From Prorocentrum cordatum (taxonomy: Eukaryota > Sar > Dinophyceae > Prorocentrales > Prorocentraceae): 38,301 nucleotides of DNA. Below, piece by piece: positions 18,533 to 27,139 of this stretch. The translations under genes were made by a program, and so were the position numbers. The DNA lies in contig CAUYUJ010017889.1 of NCBI GenBank assembly GCA_963575745.1, forward strand, positions 51,081-89,381. Reading direction: 5' to 3'. The notes under the pieces were generated by a model. The model had not been told where the DNA came from and ran no database searches. It saw nothing but the letters and a program-made list of their open reading frames with translations. The stretch's first letter is position 1. The number at the start of each line of letters is the position of its first letter.

Positions 18533-18641
18533 TTCGACGGTCCGCGCAGATTTCTTGGATCTGAGCTGCCCCCCCCCCCCCGGCGCGCGGAGCGCGCCAG
18601 GGGGCCCATCACGGGTCCAAGAAACCCGCGCGGAGCGCCAA
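18533..18641. mobile_element. Small foldback (MITE-like) element
   Basis: The left arm 18533-18561 and right arm 18613-18641 are imperfect inverted repeats sharing TCCGCGC and TTTCTTGGA. The loop holds a C run and a perfect inner hairpin, GGCGCGC-GGA-GCGCGCC (18582-18598). ACATGTT occurs just outside both arms (18511-18517 and 18641-18647) and could be a target duplication, although it is partly palindromic. No coding capacity. Confidence 0.55.
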
Positions 18642-18659
18642 CATGTTACGTTTGTGCCG

Positions 18660-18850
18660 CTGTTTCTTCTCCGACCTCTGGGTATCGGGGGCGCGCGAAC
18701 TCGGACCAGCGATCCATGGACTTGGCGCGCGGTCGCCAAAGCCATGGACTGGGGGAGGCGCCCTCCTCAAAATGCGGCCAAGGCCGCCTCGCTCGGCGGC
18801 GGAGATCCGCGATTCCCCATGGAAACGGAAACCGTCGCTCATCCACGCCC
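18660..18850. repeat. GATCC-hairpin dispersed repeat, copy 2
   Basis: The hairpin at 18711-18751 has arms GATCCATGGACTTGGCG and CGCCAAAGCCATGGACTGG. It is followed by GGGGGAGGCGCC and AAAATGCGGCC, matching the order of blocks at 470-625. Confidence 0.6.
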
Positions 18851-18858
18851 CCTTGTGA

Positions 18859-19051
18859 GTATCGTTCAACCGATCCACATCCCCAGCGGCGTGGCCTGCG
18901 CCCTCCACTGGCCGACTTACCCCCCCCGATGGGGATATGATATAGGTCGTCCCCTTCGGGCTTCGAAGGGTGTATCCCCAACTGGGGTGGTCATTTGCTG
19001 GGGGTCTTCGAAGGGGGTGGGGATGTGGAATGGGGATTGGTTGAACGATAC
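18859..19051. mobile_element. MITE-like element with GTATCGTTCAACC termini, copy 1
   Basis: The ends are inverted repeats. The left arm begins GTATCGTTCAACCGATCCAC. The right arm, reversed, begins GTATCGTTCAACCAATCCCC. Both continue to CCACATCCCC, with a 7-base offset. Total length is 193 bases with no coding capacity. An inner GTATCCCCAACTGGGGTGGT block is shared with 36288-36468. No clear target duplication is seen. Confidence 0.75.
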
Positions 19052-19779
19052 CGACCTTGACCCATGTTTGCGTGATCGCCAGGAGCTGCGACAAAACCAC
19101 GACGTCGGGGATCTGGGTTTCGGGAGGCGGCTCCTGGGAGGGAGGGCCCCGAGGCTGGACCAGAGGGGCCGCGAAGCTGGACCGGCCCAGCGCAGGCCGA
19201 GGGCCAGGCCAGCTCAAAGCTCGATGCCTTCGTCGTGGGTCGGGCATGTCCTCCCACAGGCGGATGCTGGAGGAAAAGTTAGAAGGAATCTAACCATATG
19301 CAGCAATTGTCTACCAACGATTTGAGAAAATCGTCCCCAGACTACTTTTTTTGAGAAATGGTGAATATTCCTCCTGAAGATGGACACGCCCGACTTATAT
19401 GCTGCCACGGGTCACCCATGAGGCACATGGCAAGTAGTGAGTTCCAAAACAAAACCGATCAAAGCTGCACCATGCGTCGACCGAATGGGCGCACTTGTCA
19501 CACGCTCACGTTCGAAAGTGTCGCCATGGTCACGCGAAGGTTGCCGTTGCAACTGGCAACTCGGAGGAAGGGGCCTGGCCAACCGCCGCCACGTCTGGCA
19601 GGGCCGTGTGTCTGGTACACGACGCTAGGGGAGTCGTCGTGCCTTTGTGGTCGTCTTCCCACAGCAAGCCTCCGACAGCAGACCCTGACCGCACGAAATG
19701 CTTCACGCACAAACTCTGGTCGGGGATCTTCCGCCCTGGACCACTACAGACCAGGGTCAGTCAGGCCTTGCAAATCCTG
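19052..19779. other. Unique sequence, no gene recognised
   Basis: About 730 bases with medium-length frames on both strands and none recognisable. No repeat is apparent. Confidence 0.4.
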
Positions 19780-19945
19780 CGCGATCCTGCCTGCCAGATC
19801 CTGCACCCAAGCCCGGGTCCATGCGAAAAAAATCCTGCAGGATCGTGCAGGGTCCTGCACCCAGAACGGGGTCAGTGCGACCCTAGCCCTGCAGGATCCT
19901 GCGAGATCTGGCGCTCTGGCTGACCCCCGTTTGCACTGACCCCGT
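19780..19945. repeat. ATCCTGC-rich block with 13 bp inverted repeat
   Basis: ATCCTGC or GATCCTGC recurs at least six times between 19768 and 19905, partly as CCTGCAGGATC palindromes. ACGGGGTCAGTGC (19866-19878) and GCACTGACCCCGT (19933-19945) are perfect reverse complements and could close a 54-base loop. Function unknown. Confidence 0.65.
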
Positions 19946-20130
19946 CTCGTAAGCCCCGATCAAGTACGTGATGCCACTCTCCGTGCGTAAAAGGGGGCTG
20001 GAGGCCCCCGGTGCCTCCTGCACAGAGAGAAGCCTGCCGTCTGCCCTTCCCCTCTACCCTCCTCGGGCGCGCCGTCGATCTCAGGTGGAACGATGCAAAC
20101 AGGGGGGGGGTGACTGGCCAGGGGGGGTCT

Positions 20131-20262
20131 CCTCCTCTTCCTCCTTTTCCTCCTCCTCTTCCGCCTCTTCCGCCTATTATTCCTCCTCCTCCTCCTCCTC
20201 CTCCTCTTCCTCCTCCTCCTCCTCCTCCTCCTCTCCGTCCACCTTCTCCTCCTCCGAGCACT
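20131..20262. repeat. (TCC)n/(TCT TCC)n microsatellite
   Basis: TCC triplets with CTTCCG and TATTAT interruptions. Confidence 0.93.
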
Positions 20263-20703
20263 GACCTGCATGCGGTACAGTAGGAGCTCGACCATAAGAA
20301 ACCTTCCACAAGAGACCAAACTCTGAGACCCTAGGATGTCCGTTGGCGTTTGGTGAAGGGACGTCACGCTTTCCATAGCAAAACCATCGAGACCCAAGGA
20401 ACCCATGGCACACTGGAGGCAAGCAGGGTGTTTCTTGGCATGGGACTACACTGCACTACGCTGGGGTAGGCCAGTTTTCGACCACGGATATATCGGCGCC
20501 GATGCCGCTGGGGCTTGGCAGAGCTCTGGGCGATTCAAAGTGGCAGGGGGTTGCGGTGATTCGCGCCAGGCGTCTGTGATGTATAACTATGGATATGCGC
20601 AGTGGCATCTAATATCTATAAAATATGTATATCCTTTTACTGTATCTCTTTCATCAAAAATATGTGATGATATAAAAGATAAGCAATGTATTAAAAGCAC
20701 CAT
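20263..20703. other. Unique sequence ending in an AT-rich tract
   Basis: No gene recognised. About 20580-20703 becomes AT-rich (ATATCTATAAAATATGTATA) immediately before the GC hairpin at 20704. The two other GC hairpins also lie just downstream of AT-richer or AT-repeat sequence. Confidence 0.45.
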
Positions 20704-20733
20704 GCGCGCGCTACGCGCGCGCTGAGGTTCTAG
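20704..20733 (+). repeat. GC-palindrome hairpin with AGGTTCTAG tail, copy 1
   Basis: GCGCGCG-CTA-CGCGCGC forms a perfect stem, followed by GCTGAGGTTCTAG. Closely similar units are at 23680-23711 and 25674-25703. Confidence 0.75.
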
Positions 20734-21094
20734 TCGCAGATGGGCCACGGGTGCGGCTGCAAGCCCCGTTCTGGTCTCAACGACGATTTCCCCCGTTCTC
20801 GGGCCCATGCGATCGACGCAAAGAAACGCGTAGTCAGAACGCTCTCGCTGTGCCGGGGCCGCCCTCGAGGGGTGGGAGAGGGAAAACAACCTGCGAACTG
20901 ATAGGGTATAGCGATGCCCCGTTTGCTCTGGCGGGACCTGTCTGGCGCTCTGGCGAGGCCGTCCCAGGAGAGGAGGGAGGCGCACGAAAGCTAAGGGGTG
21001 AGGGGAGGAATAGGAGAGAGGAGGGAATGGAGGCAAGGGGAGGCGGCGGAGAGAAGGAGGGACGCAGGGGGGAGGCCCGGGCCTGTTCTCTTCG
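20734..21094. other. Unique GC-rich sequence, purine-rich at its end
   Basis: Frames exist, but none is recognisable. GAGGGAGG-rich from 20960. Confidence 0.4.
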
Positions 21095-21960
21095 GGCCTC
21101 TTCGGGCGCCTCTCGGAGCGCTTTTGGGAACCTCTTGGAGGGATCGTGGGCTGTGCATTGGCCGTGTTGGGCCCATCGGGGCCACGTTGGGCCATCAAGG
21201 CCGTCTTGGAGCGCCCTGGGGCCTCCCGCTCCCGCTCTGTGGCCCAGCTTGGGCCTGTCCTGGAGCTCTCTTGGGCGTTCTGGGGCTCCTCCTGGACAAT
21301 TTTCGGGGGGCCTCTTCGGGCTCTCTCGGTGCGCCTCTCGGAGCGCTTTTGGGGGCCTCTTGGAGGGATCTTGGGCTGTGCGGTGGCCGTATTGGGCCCA
21401 TCTGGGGCCTCGTTGGGGCCATCAAGGCCGTCTTGGAGCGCCTTGGGGCCACCCCGCTCCCACTCTGTAGCTCAGCTTGGACCTGTCCTGGGGCTCTCTT
21501 GGGCAGTCTTGGGCTGTTCTTGGGCAGTCTTCAGGCTCTCCTGGGCCGTCTTGGGGCTCTTTTTGGGTGCCTCTTCGGCGGTGCGTCTTCGGCCGTCTTC
21601 GAGCATTGGAAAACTCGAGAACGCGAGAATTAAGAAAACTAGCGAAATTCCCAAATATGGGCCTCTTCGGGCTCTCTCGGGGCGCCTCTCGGAGCGTTTT
21701 TGGGGGCCTCTTTGAAGGATCGATCTTGGGCTGTGTATTGGAAAAGTTGGGCCCATCAGGGCCGCCTTGGAGCGCCCTGGGGCCTCCCGCTCCCGCTCTG
21801 GGGCCCAGCTTGGGCCTGTCCTGGGGCTCTCTTGGGCGGTCAGGGGCTCTCCTGGGCAATGTTCGGGCTCCTGGGGCCGCCTTGGGGCTCTTTTTGGGTG
21901 CCTCTTCGACGGTCTTGGGGGCGTCGTCGGCCGCCGTGGAGCGTCGGAAGGTCGAACACG
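21095..21960 (+). repeat. CTTGGGGCC-type dispersed repeat array
   Basis: CTTGGGC(C/A)GTCTTGGGGC-like units recur along the array. A longer unit repeats at about 21086, 21308 and 21660: GGCCTCTTCGGGC with TCTCGG(T/G)GCGCCTCTCGGAGCG and TTTTGGGGGCCTCTTGGAGGG. AT-richer linkers (about 21608-21650 and 21945-21975) share GGAA and CGAGAACGCGAGA motifs. The Trp/Gly/Leu-rich frames of up to 240 codons are repeat translations. Confidence 0.8.
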
Positions 21961-21965
21961 CGAGA

Positions 21966-21969
<4 letters not shown>

Positions 21970-22016
<47 letters not shown>
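21970..22016. repeat. (TA)n microsatellite
   Basis: About 22 TA units, directly following the linker CGAACACGCGAGACACCG. Confidence 0.97.
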
Positions 22017-22018
<2 letters not shown>

Positions 22019-22024
22019 ATATGA

Positions 22025-22205
22025 AAGTCAATGAGTTGGGCCTCTTCGGGCTCTCCCGGGACGCCTCTCGGAGGTCTCTTGAGGCCTCGCCTCTTGGGCT
22101 GTATTTGCGGTCTGGAGCCCATGTGGGGCCACGTTGGGGCTATCTGAACAATCTGGGCTGCCCCCATGCGCGCTCCAGGTCCCGCCCCCGGGCGCCCGTG
22201 CCTCT
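22025..22205 (+). repeat. CTTGGGGCC-type repeat, continuation
   Basis: GGCCTCTTCGGGCTCTCCCG, CGCCTCTCGGAGG and TCTTGGGCTGTA match the 21660 unit. This part also contains ACGTTGGGGCTATCTG. Confidence 0.7.
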
Positions 22206-22216
22206 TGCGCGGGTAC

Positions 22217-22313
22217 ACATATATATATATATATATATATACACACGTATACATTTACATGTGTGTATATGTATATGTATATGTTATGCATGTGTATATG
22301 TATATGCATATGC

Positions 22314-22366
<53 letters not shown>

Positions 22367-22521
22367 CATATGTATATGCATACACGTATATGTATATGTA
22401 TTTGGATGTGTATGTGTATGTGTATGTATAGGTATAGGTATATGTTTAGGTATATGTCTAGGTATAGGTATATGTATATGTTTGTGCATGCATATATACA
22501 CATATATATATATATATAGTC
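22217..22521. repeat. (TA)n and (TATATG)n microsatellite complex
   Basis: A TA run at 22217-22243, then a long ATGTAT/TATATG hexamer array with GCATATG and TTTAGG variants, then TA again. The Tyr/Ile/Val/Cys-rich frames are repeat translations. Confidence 0.96.
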
Positions 22522-22529
22522 TGCGTGCC

Positions 22530-22930
22530 CGTGCCCGTGCACTGGCGGGGAGTGGACTGCCCCCAGGCTCCTGCAGTCTTTTTTTGCCACGGGCCAGCGT
22601 GAAGTCCATATTTGCAGTGATGAGATGCTCCACATCGACGCACTGCGTCATGAGTCACGCACTCACGTAAGGACGAGCAGCGTTTGAACGGGCGCTTGCC
22701 TCAGCCAGGCAGGCGACAAAAACTCGGATGAAGGAGTCGGGCCATTCGCCACCACTTCCGGCACCGAGCTTCATGCAGCACAACTGGGCCGAAACTCGCA
22801 TCACATCGCGGCTGTCTACAAAACGTCCGCAATGCACACGGAGAGACATCAACTACAGGGCGTCTGGGGACAAATATTTAACGGACTTCCTACACTACAT
22901 TCAACACGATCTCACCAGCTCCGTGGGCGT
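22530..22930 (-). other. Possible coding fragment, unknown product
   Basis: On the minus strand one frame is open on both sides of a single TGA (about 22662-22660), with protein-like composition: MRVSAQLCCMKLGAG and SFIRVFVACLAEASARS, then [26 protein letters not shown] at the end of the first part could be a splice donor, but no matching acceptor is evident. I do not recognise the sequence. It may be an exon or a pseudogene fragment, or chance. Confidence 0.25.
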
Positions 22931-23256
22931 ATGTGGTTTAGAAAGCTTCCGACCTCACCACTGTTCTCAATCAAGAGGCACCCTTTCCCCCATTCGATCA
23001 GCGGCCTACCAGAACCGTGCCGACCCCCCACACACACACCACACCACAGACCCCATCCCGGTCAAAACACATGACTGACTGCCTGACAACACTCCTGCAC
23101 CAGATAATGCAAGGCGCTCGTTGCGGATCAGTCTTGGACCATGCGCGGGGGAGGGAACGCGATAATTGTGCATTGTTCTCTGAAACCTTGCCTGTACAGG
23201 TGATACAAATCTTTATTGCGAGAGCAGTAGGTGCGCGTGCGGATCCGTCATCGGGT
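22931..23256. other. Unique sequence, no gene recognised
   Basis: Contains a short ACAC-rich stretch at about 23028-23046. No other structure seen. Confidence 0.4.
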
Positions 23257-23575
23257 GGGCGCTCTCGTTGCCTCCCGTAGCCGCCCGCTACCTCCCGTTG
23301 CCCTCCGCTGCCTCCCGCGGCCTCGCGTTGCCTTCCCGCTTTTTGTCCCCATGATCCCTACCCTTCTCCCTTTCCCTCTATCTCTGTCCCTATCCCATTC
23401 ATCCCTGTCCTATATCCGCATTCCTGTCCCCAGTGCCGATCCTGGTCTGCATTCCGATTACCCTACCCCCATCCCTGACCGACATCCGTGTCCCTAATTA
23501 TCGCCATGCTCATCCCCCCTTCGTGGGCCCCCTGTCGTGGCCACCTATCGTGGGCCTCGCAATCGTGGCCCCCTA
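23257..23575 (+). repeat. Composite low-complexity module (CCTCCCG / CCCTATCCC / TCGTGGCC), copy 1
   Basis: Three sub-blocks occur in order: CCTCCCGTTGCC-type dodecamers (23257-23335), CCCTATCC/TCCCTGTCC-type pyrimidine hexamers (23342-23515), then TCGTGGGCCCCC/TCGTGGCC units (23519-23570). The same order is seen at 27890-28200 and 32870-33150, less completely. Confidence 0.75.
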
Positions 23576-23679
23576 CTTAACTGGCCAAGCTGTGCTGGGC
23601 ATTATTCCACAAAGGGCCCAATGTTTCTCTAGACCTCTTACCTTCCCTGAAACATCTATATCTGTATACGAGAACCATC

Positions 23680-23711
23680 GCGCGCGCTTCGCGCGCGCGC
23701 GAAGGTTCTAG
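23680..23711 (+). repeat. GC-palindrome hairpin with AGGTTCTAG tail, copy 2
   Basis: GCGCGCGC-TTC-GCGCGCGC, then GCGAAGGTTCTAG. The tail ends with the same nine bases, AGGTTCTAG, as copy 1. Confidence 0.75.
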
Positions 23712-23800
23712 CTGGTCGAGGGCTGACCGCATTGAGACAACAAGGAGGTCATGAAGAATGAAGTCAACATTCTCTGTTCCTTCCCGCCTCTTCCGCATTT

Positions 23801-23854
23801 GGAGGGTGAATGTGGGGGTCGGGCGCAGGGTCTTGGCAATGGTGTCTGTATGGG
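23801..23854 (-). repeat. Left arm of a 54 bp inverted repeat pair
   Basis: Its reverse complement (CCCATACAGACACCATTGCC ... TTCACCCTCC) aligns over its whole length with 24623-24677. The encoded peptide is recognisably the same in both arms (PIQTPLPRPCARPPHSPS and PIQTPLKTPCCRPPLSPS), which supports common origin. Confidence 0.75.
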
Positions 23855-24119
23855 CCATGCGTGGGCGATACATCCCGATTGCTGTGTTCGGCGGGGGAAC
23901 CAAGTGAAGCTCCCCGCCCGTACCCATGCGCGAGACTTGGAAGAAAAACGGAGCAAAGGGGCGGGGGGCTCGGGAAAGGCGACGAAGGCGACGTGCGCTG
24001 AGGGCGCAAAACCAAGGGTTTCGATAAACGAAAGCGGTGAGCTGGGTGTCAAATCTGCCCAGCCAATCTGACATGCGGAACACTGCGCTTCAGTTTTGGG
24101 GATCTTGAAAGCCAGGACA

Positions 24120-24335
24120 ACATGTGAATTCACATTGTCGGGAAAAGCAACGTGTGAATTCACACGTTGGGCAAAAGAAAATGCGAATTCACATGTTGGA
24201 AAAAAAGGAACTGTGAATTCACATGTTGGAAGTGTTCGTCGGAATCTTCATGAAGGGGCCAGCAGGTGAATTCACATGTTGTGACAAAAAATGGAAAACT
24301 CACATGCTAGAAAAAAGGAAAATGAGAATTCACAA
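24120..24335. repeat. Array of GAATTC-centred palindromes, about 29-30 bp period
   Basis: GAATTC occurs at 24126, 24156, 24185, 24215, 24268 and 24326, at intervals of 30, 29, 30, 53 and 58 (the last close to two periods). A degenerate unit lies near 24296. The best unit, AACGTGTGAATTCACACGTT (24149-24168), is a perfect 20 bp palindrome. Others read CATGTGAATTCACAT. Spacers are purine-rich (GGAAAAGCAA, GGCAAAAGAAAA). Confidence 0.9.
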
Positions 24336-24622
24336 TTTGGAAGAATCGCGGGGTCCATTCCAAATCTGTCCTGGGGGTCACCAAGTCATCGTTTGGGAAC
24401 ATACACGATCGTCAATCGCACAGTCAAAACACACTTCCACACCACTTCGCCACCCCACGCGCAATATGCAAGAACGCCCCCACGCATGAACGAAAATGGA
24501 TGGACGACGCGTTTGCCTGCGCGGGCATCGCGCGGGCACGAACGACTGGCCCTCCATGACCGCCAACATTGGATGCCAATCGTACCCGATTACATACATG
24601 AGCGATACATCGAGCATACATG
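24336..24622. other. Unique sequence between palindrome array and right inverted arm
   Basis: No gene recognised and no further repeat seen. Confidence 0.4.
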
Positions 24623-24677
24623 TCCCATTCAAACCCCATTGAAGACCCCCTGTTGCAGACCCCCTCTTTCACCCTCC
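24623..24677 (+). repeat. Right arm of the 54 bp inverted repeat pair
   Basis: CCCATTCAAACCCCATTG ... TTTCACCCTCC, the partner of 23801-23854. The pair encloses about 770 bases that include the GAATTC palindrome array. Confidence 0.75.
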
Positions 24678-24849
24678 AACTCATGCCTCCTCCTCCGCTC
24701 TCATCGACTGATCGACTGGTGATCTGTCGCCAAGCTTCTTGGCGACCTCTTGACCCCATCTGGGGGTCTCCTGGAGCGAAGATCTCCGGTTCTCGGTTCA
24801 CGTTCTCGATAGTGGCCTTCGGCCCATCCCGCCAGCGTGCCTGGGTTGT

Positions 24850-25520
24850 GGGTTAGAGGCCCCTTGGAAGTTCGTTTGGGATTCGTGGGAGGCTTCCCGG
24901 GGGACACTTGAAGGCAATTTTGGATGCCTCTTGGGGGCCGTTTGGGGTGCTCGTGGGGCATCTTTTTGGGCCCCTTTGGGGCCTCGTGGGCCCTGGGGCC
25001 TCTATGGGGGCCTCTTGGGGCCTCCTGGAAGCCTCTTGGGGTGGAAGGCTCGAATGGTCGGTTCGTGTTCCCCCTCTTGGGCCCCACTTGGAGCCGCCTT
25101 GGGGCCCTATTGGGCGATCTTGGGCGCCTCGTGGGCCGTCTTGGGGCGCTCGTGGGCCGTCTTGGGGCTCTCTTGCGCCGTCGTGGCGCCCTCTTTGGGT
25201 GCATCTTGGGCCGTGTTGAGCTGATTTCTGGGGCCTCGTGGGCTGTCTTGGACGGACCGTTGGAAGCACGAAACAGCGAGAACACGAAAACCTTCAAACA
25301 CCTTAGAAAAACCTACTTGTTTCGCCTCCTGAGTGTCTCGTGGGAGTCTTTTTGAGAGCAGATTGGCCGTCTTGAACCCCTCTTTGGCTGTCTTCAAGCC
25401 ATGCTGGACCAATGTTGAAACGCGTTTGTGCGGTCTTGGGCTCTCTTGGAGCGCTCTTGGGACATCTTGGCGCTTTCTTGGATGTCTCTCGGCCACCTTT
25501 ACGTTTCTTGGCGCACCCCG
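24850..25520 (+). repeat. CTTGGGGCC-type dispersed repeat array
   Basis: CCTCTTGGGG, CTCGTGGGCCGTCTTGGGGC and TCTTGGGCGCC units are repeated throughout. A linker at 25258-25325 (GGAAGCACGAAACAGCGAGA and ACACGAAAACC) matches linkers in the other arrays. Frames are repeat translations. Confidence 0.8.
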
Positions 25521-25580
25521 CCGGGCCCGAAACGGCTGGAAGATAAATCAGTGCACTTTGGAGGGCCTGGGACCCCCTAC

Positions 25581-25613
25581 CCATATGTATATATATATAT
25601 AGAGAGATACACA

Positions 25614-25644
<31 letters not shown>

Positions 25645-25668
25645 GATATATATATATAAAAAAGAAAA
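25581..25668. repeat. (TA)n-rich microsatellite
   Basis: TATATATA runs with GAGAGATAC and GTATATGA breaks. It leads directly into the GC hairpin at 25674. Confidence 0.95.
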
Positions 25669-25673
25669 AAAAA

Positions 25674-25703
25674 TCGCGTGCGCTTCGCGCGCGCTCAGGT
25701 TCA
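25674..25703 (+). repeat. GC-palindrome hairpin with AGGTTC tail, copy 3
   Basis: GCGTGCGC-TTC-GCGCGCGC, then TCAGGTTCAAC. One stem position differs from copy 2 and forms a G-T mismatch. The tail keeps AGGTTC. Confidence 0.7.
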
Positions 25704-26040
25704 ACCGCAGACCAGGGCAACGTCTGAATGCCGGATTGTGCTGCTGGACAGCAGGGTGGCATGATGCTCATAAGAGTGGCAGTCTGCTTCAGACAACCAG
25801 GGCACCGAAGGCCCCGAGCAACATCAACCGCGGCATCACCAACACCATACGCAATGGGGAAGACGCCCGAGACGACGGAGAATGAGGCCGAGGTGGGACC
25901 CGCCGAGTCAACCGGACGAGGAGGGATGACGAAGAATAGTCCCAACGGCCCTCCCCTCATCCCTTTCGGGGTGGCGGCCTTCCCCTACCCCTACCCCTAC
26001 ACCCTCCCCCTGGACGAGGGCGTTCGGCGGGCCGTTCGAG
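25704..26040. other. Unique sequence, no gene recognised
   Basis: Includes a short CCCTACCCCTACCCCTAC run at 25986-26003. Frames are not recognisable. Confidence 0.4.
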
Positions 26041-26570
26041 CGTCAAGGATGGCCCACCCCAGAAGGTTCCAAGAAGGCCCCCACGAGTCCAAAGATGGGG
26101 CTCAAAGATTGTTCAAAGTGTGCCAAACTGGTTCAAGATTTCTCCAACACGCCCCTCAAAAGCCTTCAACACCGACCCCAAACGGCCCGCAGTGCCATCC
26201 CAGCACCCCAGGGAAACTTCCAAGAAATCCAACTCCTTCCGAAGTGTTCGAAACATTATGATGTTTGCCTCCTCCCAGTGTCGATTCTGATCGTTTCTGA
26301 AGGCCAGAAGGCGGCTCCAAGATGGGCCCAAGTCGGCCCCCAAAGGGATCCAGCAGGAGCGAAATACAGCTCCGAGAGCAGAAAAGACCGCCTCGAGAGC
26401 TGCCCAAAAGCGGCCCAAGAAGTGATCTCCGAGACCCCGATTGGGGCATCGTCCCTGCCTGATCGATGGCCTTCAAGATGGTTCCAAGCGGGCCCTCAGG
26501 CCTCCGAGAGGTAACCCAGATGGCCCCACAGAGCGCCCCAAGAGGGCTCGACGAGGAGCCCAATAAGGTT
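26041..26570 (-). repeat. CTTGGGGCC-type dispersed repeat (reverse, strongly diverged)
   Basis: GGCTCCAAGATGGGCCCAAG, GGCCCAAGAAG, CTTCAAGATGG and GCCCCAAGAGG resemble the reverse complement of the forward arrays. A linker at 26230-26310 contains ATGATGTTTGCC and CGTTTCTGAAGGCC, paralleling the 27490-27590 linker in reverse. Confidence 0.6.
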
Positions 26571-26601
26571 GCAGAATGCCAGAATCATTATGTTTCAAGG
26601 A

Positions 26602-26865
26602 TTGTCGCGTGGAGGAAGGCTGCTGAATGACGAAGTCAATCTCATACACGAATTCCCGCGTGAAGGGGACTGCATAACGACATACCCTTCTCGTACACGG
26701 ATTGCCGCGTGGAGGAGGAGTGCAGAGAAACAAAATCCTCCTCGTACGCAAATTGTCGCGTGGAGGAGGACTGCGCCTCTCGTGCGCGAGTTGTCGTGTG
26801 GAGGAGGGCTGCAGAATGGCTAGTACCTCTCGCACACGGATTGCCGCGTGGAGGAGGGATGATCC
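26602..26865 (+). repeat. 50 bp tandem array (six units)
   Basis: The anchor ATTG(C/T)CGCGTGGAGGAGG or a variant starts at about 26602, 26652, 26702, 26753, 26791 and 26841. Intervals are 50, 50, 51, 38 and 50. Units also carry CTCGTACACGG. Confidence 0.88.
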
Positions 26866-26949
26866 GCCTCGGAGTCCATGTCAGAACGCGCTCGAGAAGC
26901 ATCCCATCCCTCGCGTCCAGCTTCCTCCGCCCCTCCCATCCTGACCCCC

Positions 26950-27038
26950 TCTTCCTCCTCCGCCTCCTCCTCCTCCTCCTCTTCCTCCTCCTCCTCCTCC
27001 TCCTCCTCCTCCTCCTCCTCCTCCTCCTCCCCCTCTCC
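26950..27038. repeat. (TCC)n microsatellite
   Basis: TCC run with CGCC, TTCC and CCCTC interruptions. Confidence 0.96.
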
Positions 27039-27139
27039 TCCTATGCTAGCCAGACTGCAACAGGTCGAACGGCTGACCAAGAACATTCTGCAAGGGAGGA
27101 CTCCAGTGGCCACACCTGCTTGAGGCACGGCCGGGGACG

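Noticed and set aside
17689-18612. Minus-strand polyQ gene across the gap
   Set aside because: The frame runs through 100 Ns of unknown true length and into satellite sequence. Continuity cannot be supported.
21095-22431. Trp/Leu/Gly-rich frames up to 243 codons
   Set aside because: Translations of the CTTGGGGCC-type array and the TATATG microsatellite. Other frames of the same array look just as protein-like.
24120-24335. CRISPR-like array of palindromic repeats
   Set aside because: Spacers are short, purine-rich and similar to each other, there are no cas genes, and the context is a eukaryotic nuclear genome.
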